DNA from: Marinospirillum alkalitolerans
Lineage (GTDB): Bacteria > Pseudomonadota > Gammaproteobacteria > Pseudomonadales > Halomonadaceae
Reading direction: 5' to 3'
Assembly: GCF_045055655.1 (NCBI RefSeq)
Contig: NZ_JBANFI010000004.1
Span: 248,001-312,000, forward strand
DNA: 64,000 nucleotides
The first letter of the stretch is position 1. Every line of letters starts with the position of its first letter. The notes beneath the pieces were generated by a model. It had not been told where the DNA came from, did not search any database, and saw nothing but the letters and a program-made list of their open reading frames with translations. Shown one piece after another: positions 42,720 through 52,412 of the stretch. Both the position numbers and the translations under genes were made by a program.

Positions 42720-44807
42720 GTGCGCCCTAATTCGGCATCTTTATCCGCGCGCGCGCGCGTCTTATCGCCGCGTCACATTCTCCGGCAGCTTGCGATACAG
42801 CCACAAGGCTTGCGCTGCAGCACCAGTCCTGTGCGAAACCTGCTGTGTCTGCTGCTTGTGATCTGGTCGCTGCCTCTTTTTGCCCTTTCCGGCCACCCAG
42901 GCCCCCTGGCGCCCGAGTGGGAAACACTCAGAAGCCAGTTCTCAGCCTCCTATCAAACCTTGCGTCGCGGGGCGCTGCCTGATCTTGAACGCCCATTGGC
43001 TGAGCTGGGTGACTACCCTCTCGCACCTTATCTAGAGCATCAACGCTTAAGAAACCTGCTCGCCTATCAACGAGCCACTCCTGCTGAGCTGGCCGACTTT
43101 GTGGAGCGCCATCCTCACACCTTGATGGCGCAGGATCTGCTGCAAATGGCTTTTGATCATGCCCAAGAAGCACACTGGCCTGAACTGATCCAGCTCAGCC
43201 GTCTTCACCAGCAGCCTTTATCACGCCAGCAAGAATGTCGTTTTTTGGCCGCGCAAGCTGAGCCTAACTGGTGGCAGATCACACGCGCCCATCACTTATG
43301 GCAACAAGGCCATCCCCTACCTGATGCCTGCCAGTTTCTGACTGACTTTTTGCAAGCGCACCAACTCCTGAGGCCCCAAGACTATGCTCAGGCAAGCCTG
43401 CAGCTTTTCAGCCAAGGCCAACGCGATGCGGCACTGCGCCTTGCCGCACATTCTACACCTGAGGTCTTGGCTTTCTTTCAGTTTTGGCATCAAAGCTGGT
43501 CTTCACGCAGCCTGCCTCATTTACGCACTCATCTACTCGAGGCAGCACCAGAGAGCCTCGATGCAGGATGGCACTTTGCTGAATGGGCTGATCAACTTCT
43601 GGCACAGCGCCTGAGCCACCATCTGCGCCAGTCACCCGATACCACCTTGGCCTTGGCCGATGCCTTGGCAGCGCAAGGGCGGCTCAGTGCAGCGCGTCAC
43701 GCCCAACTCCAGCAGCAGCAGGCCATCACCTATGCCGCCAGTGCCGCCAGCGAGGCTTTGGTTCTTTTTGCACAGATTCCGCCAAGCTATTTAGAGGCCG
43801 CTGGCTGGCAATGGTATGCTCGCACCCTGCTGCGCCATGAACACTGGGAGGCATTTATTCAGGTCGTCACCAGCATGCCGGAAGATTTGCAACAGCAAAG
43901 CGAGTGGCGTTATTGGCTGGCAACGGCCTATCAGCAGCTGGATCAACCGGCTCTGGCCTTGCCGCTTTATGCCAATCTAGCGCGTGAGCGCCACTATTAT
44001 GGCTTTCTTGCTGCACGAGATCTGGGGCTGACTCCACGAATGAATGACCGTACGCCCTTGCCGGATCCTCTTCAGCTGCAACACTTGATGGATAATCCAG
44101 GCTTGCAGCGTAGTCATGAGCTTTTCCAGCTTGGCTATCTGCATGAAGCCCGCCGCGAGTGGTTTTTTACTGTCCATCAATTCCCAGCTGAACAGCGCCT
44201 CCAAGCGGCTTGGCTCGCCCAGTTCTGGGGCTGGTATGAGCTGAGTGCACGGACGGCAAATGCAGTTGATCCCCATGCTTTACAACTACGCTTCCCTCTT
44301 GGTCATCTACAGGATTTACAACTGCTCGCTGCCCAGCATCAGATCGATCCTGCCTTGGTATTGGCGCTGATCCGCAAAGAAAGCATCTTCAGCCCTGATG
44401 CACGCTCTTCCGCTGGTGCCTTGGGCTTAATGCAGGTGATGCCACGCACTGGCCAGCAGGTTGCCCGCCAGATGAGACTGGGCACCCGTTCAGCGCCAGA
44501 TTTACTCGATCCTCAGATCAACCTACCCATTGGCGTCTTTTATTTGAGCCAACTGCTAGAGCGCTTTCAGCAGCAGCCTGCACTGGCGGCGGCGGCTTAT
44601 AATGCCGGACCCAATCGCACTCAGCGCTGGGTGGCGGAACTCGGCTCAGAGATCACCCCACTTTGGGTAGAGCGCATCACCTACGGTGAAACTCGTGACT
44701 ATGTAAAAAGCCTGCTGGCTTTTCAGGAGGTCTATCGTTGGTTATTGGAACAACAACCTCAGTCTTTACTGGCATATCGGTTACAGCTAGGCACATCCGA
44801 TGAGTAA
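42720..44807 (+). CDS. slt: Soluble lytic murein transglycosylase
   Basis: This 695-residue periplasmic enzyme cleaves peptidoglycan to 1,6-anhydro-muropeptides. The GTG at 42720 follows AAGGAG by 7 nt. An unusually long basic N-region of about 40 residues precedes the signal-peptide core (LLCLLLVIWSLPLFALS). The alpha-superhelical U domain follows, then the SLT catalytic domain. The catalytic glutamate is in LALIRKESIFSPDARS near residue 554, with GALGLMQVMPRTGQQVA after it and AAYNAGPNR near the end. It is divergent from the TetR gene. An in-frame ATG at 42516 would overlap that gene and is unlikely. Confidence 0.93.
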   Translation: MRPNSASLSARARVLSPRHILRQLAIQPQGLRCSTSPVRNLLCLLLVIWSLPLFALSGHPGPLAPEWETLRSQFSASYQTLRRGALPDLERPLAELGDYPLAPYLEHQRLRNLLAYQRATPAELADFVERHPHTLMAQDLLQMAFDHAQEAHWPELIQLSRLHQQPLSRQQECRFLAAQAEPNWWQITRAHHLWQQGHPLPDACQFLTDFLQAHQLLRPQDYAQASLQLFSQGQRDAALRLAAHSTPEVLAFFQFWHQSWSSRSLPHLRTHLLEAAPESLDAGWHFAEWADQLLAQRLSHHLRQSPDTTLALADALAAQGRLSAARHAQLQQQQAITYAASAASEALVLFAQIPPSYLEAAGWQWYARTLLRHEHWEAFIQVVTSMPEDLQQQSEWRYWLATAYQQLDQPALALPLYANLARERHYYGFLAARDLGLTPRMNDRTPLPDPLQLQHLMDNPGLQRSHELFQLGYLHEARREWFFTVHQFPAEQRLQAAWLAQFWGWYELSARTANAVDPHALQLRFPLGHLQDLQLLAAQHQIDPALVLALIRKESIFSPDARSSAGALGLMQVMPRTGQQVARQMRLGTRSAPDLLDPQINLPIGVFYLSQLLERFQQQPALAAAAYNAGPNRTQRWVAELGSEITPLWVERITYGETRDYVKSLLAFQEVYRWLLEQQPQSLLAYRLQLGTSDE

Positions 44808-44815
44808 AAAAGTCT

Positions 44816-44845
44816 TTGCAAGAGGCTTTTTCTGTAAAATAGAGT
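44816..44845 (+). promoter_or_regulatory. Weak candidate promoter of the EAL gene
   Basis: TTGCAA and TAGAGT lie 18 nt apart, 37 nt before the EAL gene. The boxes each match at four of six positions. Confidence 0.33.
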
Positions 44846-44882
44846 CTAAAATCAACTTTCCTTCATCAATCAGGATGCCAAC

Positions 44883-45659
44883 ATGTCTTCTCAGATCCAC
44901 ACCACCTCGCTCTCTGGCGTTGGCGATTGCGGCCAGTGTGCGACGCCACTGGATTTTGAATTCAGCTTTGCTTACCAGCCGATAGTGGACATTCAGCAGC
45001 AGAGCATCTGGGGTTATGAGGCGCTGGTGCGCGGCCCAGAAAAACAAGGCGCAGGCTGGGTGCTAGAGCAGGTGAATGACGATAACCGCTATGCTTTTGA
45101 TCAGGCTTGTCGCGTCAAAGCGATATCTTTAGCGGCGCAATTAGGGCTCGATTCGATTTTAAGCATTAACTTTTTGCCCAACGCTGTTTATGAGCCAGCC
45201 CATTGTATTCGCAGTACGCTGCGTGCTGCTGAAGCCGTTCACTTTCCGATCGAGCGGATTATGTTTGAGATCACTGAATCTGAACGCGTACATGATCCCG
45301 CCCATCTCACCAATATTTTTGAGCACTACCATCAACAAGGTTTTTTGACCGCACTGGATGATTTTGGAGCAGGCCATGCTGGCCTCACACTCTTGTCTAA
45401 ATTCATTCCACAACTGATGAAGCTGGATATGGAGTTAGTACGCGATGTGACGCTCCATCCAACCAAGCAGATTATTGCCCACAGCCTGGCCGATCTATGC
45501 CAAAAGTTGAATATCACTTTACTGGCGGAGGGGGTAGAAACAGCAGAAGAAATGCGCTTTTTCGCTGATTTAGGCGTACAGCTGATGCAGGGTTACTTTT
45601 TTTCACGCCCTGAGTTTGAACAGCTCCCTCAAGTCAACTGGGAAGAATGCGCACCTTAA
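44883..45659 (+). CDS. Stand-alone EAL-domain c-di-GMP phosphodiesterase
   Basis: The protein has 258 residues: a short N-terminal segment with a cysteine pair (GDCGQC), then a full EAL domain. The catalytic signatures are present: YEALVRG, the asparagine in SINFLPN, the glutamate in FEITES, LDDFGAG, the lysine in MKLD, LLAEGVET and the closing QGYFFSRP. It should hydrolyse c-di-GMP to pGpG in the cytoplasm. There is no membrane helix or PAS domain. The cysteine pair may bind metal or sense redox. It lies 75 nt after slt. Confidence 0.92.
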   Translation: MSSQIHTTSLSGVGDCGQCATPLDFEFSFAYQPIVDIQQQSIWGYEALVRGPEKQGAGWVLEQVNDDNRYAFDQACRVKAISLAAQLGLDSILSINFLPNAVYEPAHCIRSTLRAAEAVHFPIERIMFEITESERVHDPAHLTNIFEHYHQQGFLTALDDFGAGHAGLTLLSKFIPQLMKLDMELVRDVTLHPTKQIIAHSLADLCQKLNITLLAEGVETAEEMRFFADLGVQLMQGYFFSRPEFEQLPQVNWEECAP

Positions 45660-45697
45660 ATTGAACCTTCTAAGACCTTTGGCAAGGATGCAGCGCT

Positions 45698-46711
45698 GTG
45701 CTCACCTCTTTTTTGCGACCACTTTTTGATCCCTTCACCCTGTTGCTGATGCTGCTCGTCTTGCTGGCTACGGTCTGGCCTGCAAGCGGCCAAGGCGCAG
45801 TCTGGGTTGGCGGTGTCACCAGTGCGGCAATCAGCTTGCTGTTTTTCCTGCATGGAGCACGCTTATCACGCCAGGCCCTATGGCAGGGTCTCACCCACTG
45901 GCGCTTGCATGGCTGGATCCTTGGCTGCACTTTTATCGGCTTTCCTCTGTTGGTCTTGCTTGGGCAACCACTGCTGCGCCCTTGGCTCGGTGATGGCTTG
46001 TGGCAAGGGCTACTTTATCTGGCGGTTCTGCCCGGTACCGTGCAATCCGCCATCGCCTTTACGGCTATCGCCAGAGGGAATCTGGCCGCCGCCATCTGTA
46101 GTGCCTCGGCTTCAAGCTTTATCGGCCTGCTGCTGACACCGCTTTTAGTGCAACTACTACTCAATACCCAAGGAAGCAGCTTTCCCTTCTGGCCTGCGGT
46201 CGGTGGCATCAGCCTTCAGCTCCTGCTGCCTTTTATGCTGGGTCATCTGCTGCGCCCGTGGATCGGTCATTGGGTCGCCAGTCAGCAGCGCTGGCTCAAA
46301 TGGGTTGATCAGGGCAGCATTCTCTTGGTGGTATATAGCGCCTTTAGTGTCGCCGTTGTTGCGGGGCTCTGGCAGAGTGTGAGCCTAATGCAGCTGCTGA
46401 GCCTGATTGGCCTATGCTGCCTGCTACTCACTTTCGTGCTCCTTGGTACCCGCTGGATCGCTCGGGCTCAGGGCTTCTCGCGCGAGGATGAAATCACACT
46501 GGTGTTTTGTGCCTCGAAAAAAAGCCTAGCAACCGGCGCCCCTATGGCACCCTTTATTTTCGTTGGCGCGGCAGCTGGCCCCGTCCTGCTTCCGCTGATG
46601 ATTTATCACCAAATTCAGCTGGTGGTCTGCGCTTATCTGGCACAAGACTATGCACAGCGCCCGATCAAACACGATAACGCTGCCCTGTCGCCAACAGGTG
46701 AAAAAAACTAG
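45698..46711 (+). CDS. SBF-like (bile acid:sodium symporter family) transporter
   Basis: This 337-residue protein has nine or ten membrane helices and matches the SBF-like family that includes E. coli YfeH. Typical segments are FFLHGARLSRQALWQGL, LPGTVQSAIAFTAIARGN and FCASKKSLATGAPMA. The substrate is unknown. The start is GTG with AAGGA upstream by 9 nt. It begins 38 nt after the EAL gene and may be co-transcribed. Confidence 0.9.
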   Translation: MLTSFLRPLFDPFTLLLMLLVLLATVWPASGQGAVWVGGVTSAAISLLFFLHGARLSRQALWQGLTHWRLHGWILGCTFIGFPLLVLLGQPLLRPWLGDGLWQGLLYLAVLPGTVQSAIAFTAIARGNLAAAICSASASSFIGLLLTPLLVQLLLNTQGSSFPFWPAVGGISLQLLLPFMLGHLLRPWIGHWVASQQRWLKWVDQGSILLVVYSAFSVAVVAGLWQSVSLMQLLSLIGLCCLLLTFVLLGTRWIARAQGFSREDEITLVFCASKKSLATGAPMAPFIFVGAAAGPVLLPLMIYHQIQLVVCAYLAQDYAQRPIKHDNAALSPTGEKN

Positions 46712-46781
46712 CCCTCCACGCTTATTCCGACTAAGATGCTCGGGTATTTGTTTGTGATTCCATCATATCAAGGAGTAAGTT

Positions 46782-47261
46782 ATGACAGTACAAGTGGGTG
46801 ACACCCTCCCGAATATCGAACTGCGCGTGATGGGTGCCGAAGGCCCTGAAGCCGTTCAGACTGCTGATTTATTTGCTGGCCGCAAGGTGATTCTGTTCGC
46901 CGTTCCCGGTGCCTTCACTCCTGGCTGCTCCATGACCCACCTGCCAGGCTATGTCACGCTGGCAGATAAGATTAAAGCCAAGGGCATTGATGCGATTATC
47001 TGTACCTCTGTCAACGATGCCTTTGTGATGGATGCCTGGGGCAAGGCGCAAAATGCAGAAGAGATCATCATGCTGGCCGATGGCCTCGGCCATTGGGCTG
47101 AAGCCGTTGGCCTCACGCAGGACTTAGCTGGCCCTCAACTGGGTGTGCGCAGTCAGCGCTATGCCATGCTGATCAACGACGGCCAACTGGAACTGCTGAA
47201 TATTGATCCAAAGGGAATCGATCTCAGCAGCGCCGAAACCCTGCTGGCTGCGATTAGCTAA
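46782..47261 (+). CDS. Prx5-type peroxiredoxin
   Basis: This 159-residue enzyme reduces peroxides. The peroxidatic cysteine is near residue 49 in VPGAFTPGCSMTHLPGY, the Prx5/AhpE-like redoxin signature. A second cysteine is near residue 74 (IICTSVN). GVRSQRYAMLINDG is the typical later motif. Regeneration by glutathione and glutaredoxin is usual for the family. AAGGAG precedes the ATG. katG follows 296 nt downstream, so two peroxide-removing enzymes are neighbours. Confidence 0.93.
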   Translation: MTVQVGDTLPNIELRVMGAEGPEAVQTADLFAGRKVILFAVPGAFTPGCSMTHLPGYVTLADKIKAKGIDAIICTSVNDAFVMDAWGKAQNAEEIIMLADGLGHWAEAVGLTQDLAGPQLGVRSQRYAMLINDGQLELLNIDPKGIDLSSAETLLAAIS

Positions 47262-47557
47262 GCGCACATCTCGCTCAGCCTACTCCTCTGGCCGCATCTT
47301 CTCGGTGCGGCCTTCCTGATAGACTATTTCTCAGCACTGTCTATATCTAATTAAATCATTCAATGATTGCGATCAATATTCAAACTTAGACAAACCTGCC
47401 AGCAGCGTCCATGCTGTAGTCAGGGTCAAGGCATGGCCCAAAGCATCATTTAAAAACAAATCACTTCAAGACAAGAGGAGTAAGGCAGCCCGTTTATCCT
47501 CTTACTGATTTGAACCGCTTTTTCCATGCAGTCATAAGTAGTCATAGGAGTCGCACG
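47262..47557 (+). promoter_or_regulatory. Upstream region of katG
   Basis: A weak hairpin (GGCCGCA and TGCGGCC, 47290-47312) may end the peroxiredoxin transcript. An exact 7-1-7 palindrome, AATCATT-C-AATGATT (47354-47368), lies about 190 nt before katG and could be an operator. ATAG/CTAT-like tetramers at 47320-47345 are loosely reminiscent of an OxyR site but do not show its full spacing. The katG start is preceded by GGAG. Confidence 0.45.
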
Positions 47558-49780
47558 ATGAATGATAAAACAACACCTCAAGGACAATGCCCAGTCATGC
47601 ACGGCAGCCGCACCAAGCGCGCTGGCGGTGGCGGTGGTGCCCAAGACTGGTGGCCAGAACAACTCAACCTCCATATTCTCCACCAACACACCCCAGCCTC
47701 TAATCCGCTCGGCGCAGATTTTAACTATGCCGAAGCTTTTAAAAATCTGGATCTGCAAGCGGTCAAAAAAGATCTCGCTGAGGTGATGACCCAATCGCAA
47801 GACTGGTGGCCAGCAGACTATGGTCACTATGGCCCGTTGATGATACGTATGGCTTGGCACGCTGCCGGAACCTATCGCACCGCAGATGGCCGTGGCGGTG
47901 CCTCGACGGGTAACCAGCGTTTTGCACCCATCAACTCCTGGCCTGACAATGGCAACCTCGATAAAGCACGACGCCTGCTGTGGCCCATCAAGAAGAAGTA
48001 TGGCAATAGCCTCTCTTGGGCTGATTTATATATTCTGGCAGGCAATGTTGCGCTAGAAAGCATGGGCTTTCAGACCTTTGGTTTTGCCGGTGGTCGTCAG
48101 GATATCTGGGCTCCAGAGGAAGATATCTACTGGGGTGCAGAAACCGAATGGCTCGCCACCAGCGACAAGCCCAACAGCCGTTACTCAGGCGAGCGAGATC
48201 TAGAAAACCCTCTGGCTGCCGTACAGATGGGCCTCATTTATGTGAACCCAGAAGGTCCAGATGGACAGCCTGATCCTTTGGCTTCAGCCAAGGACATCCG
48301 CGAAACCTTTGCCCGCATGGCGATGAATGATTATGAAACCGTTGCTCTGACCGCCGGTGGCCATACCTTTGGTAAGGCGCATGGCGCTGGCGATGCGGCC
48401 CATGTTGGTCCAGAGCCAGAAGCAGCCGCGATCGAAGAAATGGGCTTTGGCTGGAAAAGTAGCCATGGTAGTGGCAAGGGTCGCGATACCATCACTAGCG
48501 GCATCGAAGGCGCCTGGACACCCCACCCCACGCAATGGGATATGGGCTACTTTGATGTGCTGTTTGGCTATGAGTGGGAGCTGGTCAAAAGCCCCGCTGG
48601 CGCTTGGCAGTGGGAAGCCAAGGGACTGAAAGAAGAAGATCATGCGCCTGATGCCGAAGATGCCCAGCAGAAAGTCCGCATCATGATGACCACTGCCGAC
48701 ATGGCGATGCGCGAAGATCCAGAGTACCGCAAAATCTCTGAGCACTTCCACAAGAACCCAGCAGAGTTTGCCGATGCCTTTGCACGCGCCTGGTTTAAAC
48801 TGACCCACCGCGATATGGGGCCCAAAGCCTGCTACCTTGGTGCCGAAGTCCCACAAGAAGATCTGATTTGGCAAGACCCAGTACCGGCGGTCGATCATGT
48901 GCTGATTGATCAGCGCGATATTGATCAACTGAAACAGCAACTGCTGGCGTCTGGTCTCACACACCAAGAACTGATTACCACAGCCTGGTGTTCTGCTGCC
49001 ACCTTCCGTGGCTCTGACAAGCGTGGTGGCGCCAATGGTGCACGCATTCGTCTGGCACCACAAAAAGACTGGGAAGCCAACGAACCCGCACAATTGGCTA
49101 AGGTACTGGATCAGCTTGAAGCCATTCAGACAGCCTTTAATGCAGCCCAGTATGGCGGTAAAAAAGTGAGTCTGGCGGATCTAATTGTGCTAGGTGGTGC
49201 TGCCGCTATTGAAGCCGCCGCAGCCGCAGCCGGTACACCCATAGAAGTTCCCTTTGTGCCAGGACGCACTGATGCCAGTGCTGAGCAGACAGATGTCGAA
49301 TCTTTTGAGGTGCTCAAACCCGAGGCTGATGGCTTTCGTAACTATCGCCGCGCCAACTTCACCGTTTCGGCTGAAGAAATGCTGGTCGATAAAGCCCAGT
49401 TGCTCGGCTTAAGCGCACCAGAAATGACGGTTTTGGTCGGTGGTCTGCGCAGCTTGAATGTCAATCATGGTGGCAGTGCTCTGGGCGTCCTCACCGAGCG
49501 TCCCGGACAACTCAGCCAAGATTTCTTTGTCAATCTGACTGACATGAGCATCGCTTGGCAGCCCAGTGCACAACAGGCTGGAACCTTTGAAGGCCGTGAT
49601 CGCAGCACAGGTGCAGTCAAGTGGACGGCCTCACGCGTGGATCTGGTCTTTGGCTCCAACTCCCAGCTGCGTGCCTTGGCCGAGGCCTATGCGCAGGATG
49701 ATGCTCGCTGGAAGTTCGTCAAAGACTTTGTTGCCGCTTGGAACAAGGTGATGAACGCTGATCGCTTTGATCTGAAATAA
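47558..49780 (+). CDS. katG: Catalase-peroxidase
   Basis: This 740-residue haem enzyme removes hydrogen peroxide as catalase and peroxidase. The distal site IRMAWHAAGTYR (about residues 96-107) is present. The Met-Tyr-Trp adduct partners appear as Trp in MAWH, Tyr in GLIYVNPEGP near 228 and Met in ARMAMNDYET near 255. The proximal histidine lies in TAGGHTFGKAHG. The duplicated C-terminal domain is complete. The ATG at 47558 (MNDKTTPQGQCPVMHG) follows GGAG; an upstream ATG at 47510 is less likely. Confidence 0.98.
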   Translation: MNDKTTPQGQCPVMHGSRTKRAGGGGGAQDWWPEQLNLHILHQHTPASNPLGADFNYAEAFKNLDLQAVKKDLAEVMTQSQDWWPADYGHYGPLMIRMAWHAAGTYRTADGRGGASTGNQRFAPINSWPDNGNLDKARRLLWPIKKKYGNSLSWADLYILAGNVALESMGFQTFGFAGGRQDIWAPEEDIYWGAETEWLATSDKPNSRYSGERDLENPLAAVQMGLIYVNPEGPDGQPDPLASAKDIRETFARMAMNDYETVALTAGGHTFGKAHGAGDAAHVGPEPEAAAIEEMGFGWKSSHGSGKGRDTITSGIEGAWTPHPTQWDMGYFDVLFGYEWELVKSPAGAWQWEAKGLKEEDHAPDAEDAQQKVRIMMTTADMAMREDPEYRKISEHFHKNPAEFADAFARAWFKLTHRDMGPKACYLGAEVPQEDLIWQDPVPAVDHVLIDQRDIDQLKQQLLASGLTHQELITTAWCSAATFRGSDKRGGANGARIRLAPQKDWEANEPAQLAKVLDQLEAIQTAFNAAQYGGKKVSLADLIVLGGAAAIEAAAAAAGTPIEVPFVPGRTDASAEQTDVESFEVLKPEADGFRNYRRANFTVSAEEMLVDKAQLLGLSAPEMTVLVGGLRSLNVNHGGSALGVLTERPGQLSQDFFVNLTDMSIAWQPSAQQAGTFEGRDRSTGAVKWTASRVDLVFGSNSQLRALAEAYAQDDARWKFVKDFVAAWNKVMNADRFDLK

Positions 49781-49799
49781 TTCGGCTGAAGTTCTGCTC

Positions 49800-49838
49800 C
49801 AATGGGTGGCCTGAGGGCCGCCCATTGTTGATTTTGTC
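49800..49838 (+). terminator. Intrinsic terminator after katG
   Basis: CAATGGGTGGC and GCCGCCCATTG form an 11-bp stem with one G-T wobble and a 6-nt loop, followed by TTGATTTTGTC. It begins 19 nt after the katG stop. Confidence 0.8.
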
Positions 49839-49985
49839 ACAGGGTTGCGCTGTTTTATTGAAGCAAAAGTCTTTTCATGAGCGCAATAATGTTTCATCAT
49901 TTATTCTTCCGTTTCAATTTGTAGTCAGCGTTGGGCTGACCCAGCCCTTGTAATCTCACACCCATCATGGATGATCAGGAAGAGC

Positions 49986-52412
49986 ATGCACTCAAAAACG
50001 CCGCTATCACCTCGCCCTAGGCTCCACCCTCTACATAAACTGATCGCGCTGGTCCTGCTGATGCTCTCACTGCTGATGCTGGGTATCGGCATCGACCTGC
50101 GCCATACCACTCAAGAAATTCGCGCCCAGTCTCAGCATCTGGCTGATGTGATTGCCCTGCAATTTGATGGCGATACGGCTCGCTTTACCCAGCTGCTTGA
50201 TCTGGTCGAAGCCCGCCTCACTACAGAGCCAACTTCACCACTGCATACACAAGGCTGTGATGCACGCTGGGAAGCAGAACTCGCACAGCTGATTGAGCAC
50301 TTTCGTGGTGTCTATGCCATCAATTACTTTGATGCACAGGGCCAGCTGCTGTGCTCAACGCAAGGCCAATACTCGGTCACAGTGCAGGATCGCTCACACT
50401 TTATCCATCTGCGTGATCATGCAACACACCATGATGGCTTTACGCGCCCAATGCAGGCCCGCACCGGTGATCAAGAAGTCGTCGGCCAGCTCAGACGGCT
50501 TGAAACCCCAGATGGCGAATTCATCGGCATGCTGAGCCTACTGACCCGTCTCGACTACTGGCGCGGGCAACTCGCGCTCCATGAATGGCAACAGCCCGCA
50601 CAGGTTTATGTCTTGCTCGATCTGATCAACGACCAACCCGAACAACTGGCGGCGCTTCCTCTAGGGCGTCGAGGGCAGGCTCAGACACCACCGGCATGGC
50701 TGGCGTGGAGTTATCAGCTGATCAGCTGGCCAGTGTTACAGAGCCACTGGGTTGCAGTGCTGACCAGCGAAAGCGCTTTGCCTCATGCGCCGCTGCGTAT
50801 CCAGGTCCATCTTGAGCCAGAAGGCATTCTCTATAACTGGGCAGGCAATGCACTGGCCGCACTCTTCATGGCATTACTGATTATGCTGGCGGCCCTGATC
50901 AGCTATCGCAAAATTCAGCGCAGTGAAGAAGATGCGCGCAGGCTGAATACAGAGCTGGAGCGCCATCAACGGCTGCTCAGCGATGGTGAGGCCCTAGCGC
51001 TGATTGGTGGTTGGGAATACCAAGTGGCCACCCAGAAGATGTACTGGACTGAAGGTCTCTATCGTCTGCATGATTTTACGCCTGATCCAGAGTTTGATCA
51101 TATCGGCCAAAGCTTATGCTGTTATCGCCCCGAGGATCAGCCAAGGATTCAACGTGCTTTTCAACGCTGTATCGAGCAGGGCGAAGCCTATGATCTGACG
51201 GTTCCCTTCACTACCTACAGCGGCCGCACCTGCTGGATACGGACGAAAACAGCGCCATTAGTTGAGTCTGGCCGTGTCGTGAAGGTAGTAGGACTGGTCA
51301 TGGATATCACTGAGCAGAAAAAGGCTGAGCTACATCTTCAACAGGCCTTGCATCAAGCCGAGGCAGCGAATCAGGCCAAGAGCCGCTTTCTCTCAACCAT
51401 CACCCATGAACTGCGCACACCGATGAATGCGATTCTTGGCATGGCGCAACTCTTGCGCGATATTCGTCCCGATCACCCCCAGTATGCCGATTATGTCCAG
51501 ACACTGCTGCGCTCTGGCCAGTCGCTCTTACGCCTGCTGAATGATCTGCTCGACCTCTCCAAAATCGAAGCCGGCGGCCTGACGCTTGATCTCAGCGAGT
51601 TTGTCCCCGCAGAGCTGTTAACCGAAACGCAGCAACTCTATGGGCCTTTGGCGGCACAAAAAGGGCTGGATTTCACCATCCACTGGTGGAGTGATCCAGC
51701 GCTCCTGCTGCAGGGCGATGGCTATCGTGTGCGCCAGATGCTACACAACCTGGTCAACAATGCACTGAAGTTCACCTCAAACGGCAGGATTCGTTGCCAA
51801 GGAGGACTCGATGAACAAGGCCGCCTCGTTTTTCAGGTGGAGGATACAGGAATGGGAATCAGCGCAGACCAGCAGCAGCGTCTTTTTCAGCCCTTTACCC
51901 AGCTGGATGACTCGATGACACGCCAGTTTGGTGGCACTGGCCTCGGCCTTTCTATCGTCAAGCGCCTCTGTGATCTGATGCAAGGGCAGGTCACAGTGCA
52001 CAGCCAGCTTGGCGAGGGGGCGTGCTTTTCGCTGATCTTGCCCCTAAAGCTCTTACCCGGCACGAGGGAAGCCGCCTCATGCACGCCCACCTCCATAGAA
52101 GCTGATGCCTCTGCGCTCAGCTTGAAAACCGAACACCAAGCGCGCTTACCAGCTGAGCAGCTGATCGCGCAGATCAGCCAGCTGCAGCAGGTGCTCGCTG
52201 AAGGCCATTTTGATGCACTGGAACTGGCCCAAGAGCTTGAATTAGCGCTACAATCGACGCCTTGGCAAACAGACTATCGCGCTGTTTACCAATGGATTCA
52301 CAACTTTGATTTTGAAGCCGCTCAGACCGCCTTGCAGCGCCTGTTGGATCATATCCGCGCTTCACACCCAGTCCCGCCAGGAGAAGAGACGGCATGCCAC
52401 TGCGATACCTAG
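49986..52412 (+). CDS. Membrane sensor histidine kinase with PAS domain
   Basis: The protein has 808 residues. A membrane helix (LIALVLLMLSLLMLGIGI) is followed by a periplasmic Cache-like sensor of about 240 residues (INYFDAQGQLLCST, DRSHFIHLRD). A second helix near 285-307 leads to a PAS domain (about 335-445), a HisKA domain with the phospho-histidine in STITHELRTPMN near 473, and a HATPase (LVNNALKFT, FGGTGLGLSIVKRL). The C-terminal 70 residues resemble the tail of the next gene's product, yet there is no receiver domain. ATG at 49986 follows AGGAAGAG. The 3' end overlaps the next gene by 19 nt. Confidence 0.92.
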   Translation: MHSKTPLSPRPRLHPLHKLIALVLLMLSLLMLGIGIDLRHTTQEIRAQSQHLADVIALQFDGDTARFTQLLDLVEARLTTEPTSPLHTQGCDARWEAELAQLIEHFRGVYAINYFDAQGQLLCSTQGQYSVTVQDRSHFIHLRDHATHHDGFTRPMQARTGDQEVVGQLRRLETPDGEFIGMLSLLTRLDYWRGQLALHEWQQPAQVYVLLDLINDQPEQLAALPLGRRGQAQTPPAWLAWSYQLISWPVLQSHWVAVLTSESALPHAPLRIQVHLEPEGILYNWAGNALAALFMALLIMLAALISYRKIQRSEEDARRLNTELERHQRLLSDGEALALIGGWEYQVATQKMYWTEGLYRLHDFTPDPEFDHIGQSLCCYRPEDQPRIQRAFQRCIEQGEAYDLTVPFTTYSGRTCWIRTKTAPLVESGRVVKVVGLVMDITEQKKAELHLQQALHQAEAANQAKSRFLSTITHELRTPMNAILGMAQLLRDIRPDHPQYADYVQTLLRSGQSLLRLLNDLLDLSKIEAGGLTLDLSEFVPAELLTETQQLYGPLAAQKGLDFTIHWWSDPALLLQGDGYRVRQMLHNLVNNALKFTSNGRIRCQGGLDEQGRLVFQVEDTGMGISADQQQRLFQPFTQLDDSMTRQFGGTGLGLSIVKRLCDLMQGQVTVHSQLGEGACFSLILPLKLLPGTREAASCTPTSIEADASALSLKTEHQARLPAEQLIAQISQLQQVLAEGHFDALELAQELELALQSTPWQTDYRAVYQWIHNFDFEAAQTALQRLLDHIRASHPVPPGEETACHCDT

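Noticed and set aside
47320..47345. An OxyR site upstream of katG
   Set aside because: ATAG/CTAT-like words are present, but the four-block spacing of OxyR sites is not satisfied; it is mentioned only as a weak resemblance.
48284..49093. A 269-codon minus-strand frame opposite katG
   Set aside because: It lies fully within katG on the other strand, with no ribosome-binding site and no recognisable motif.
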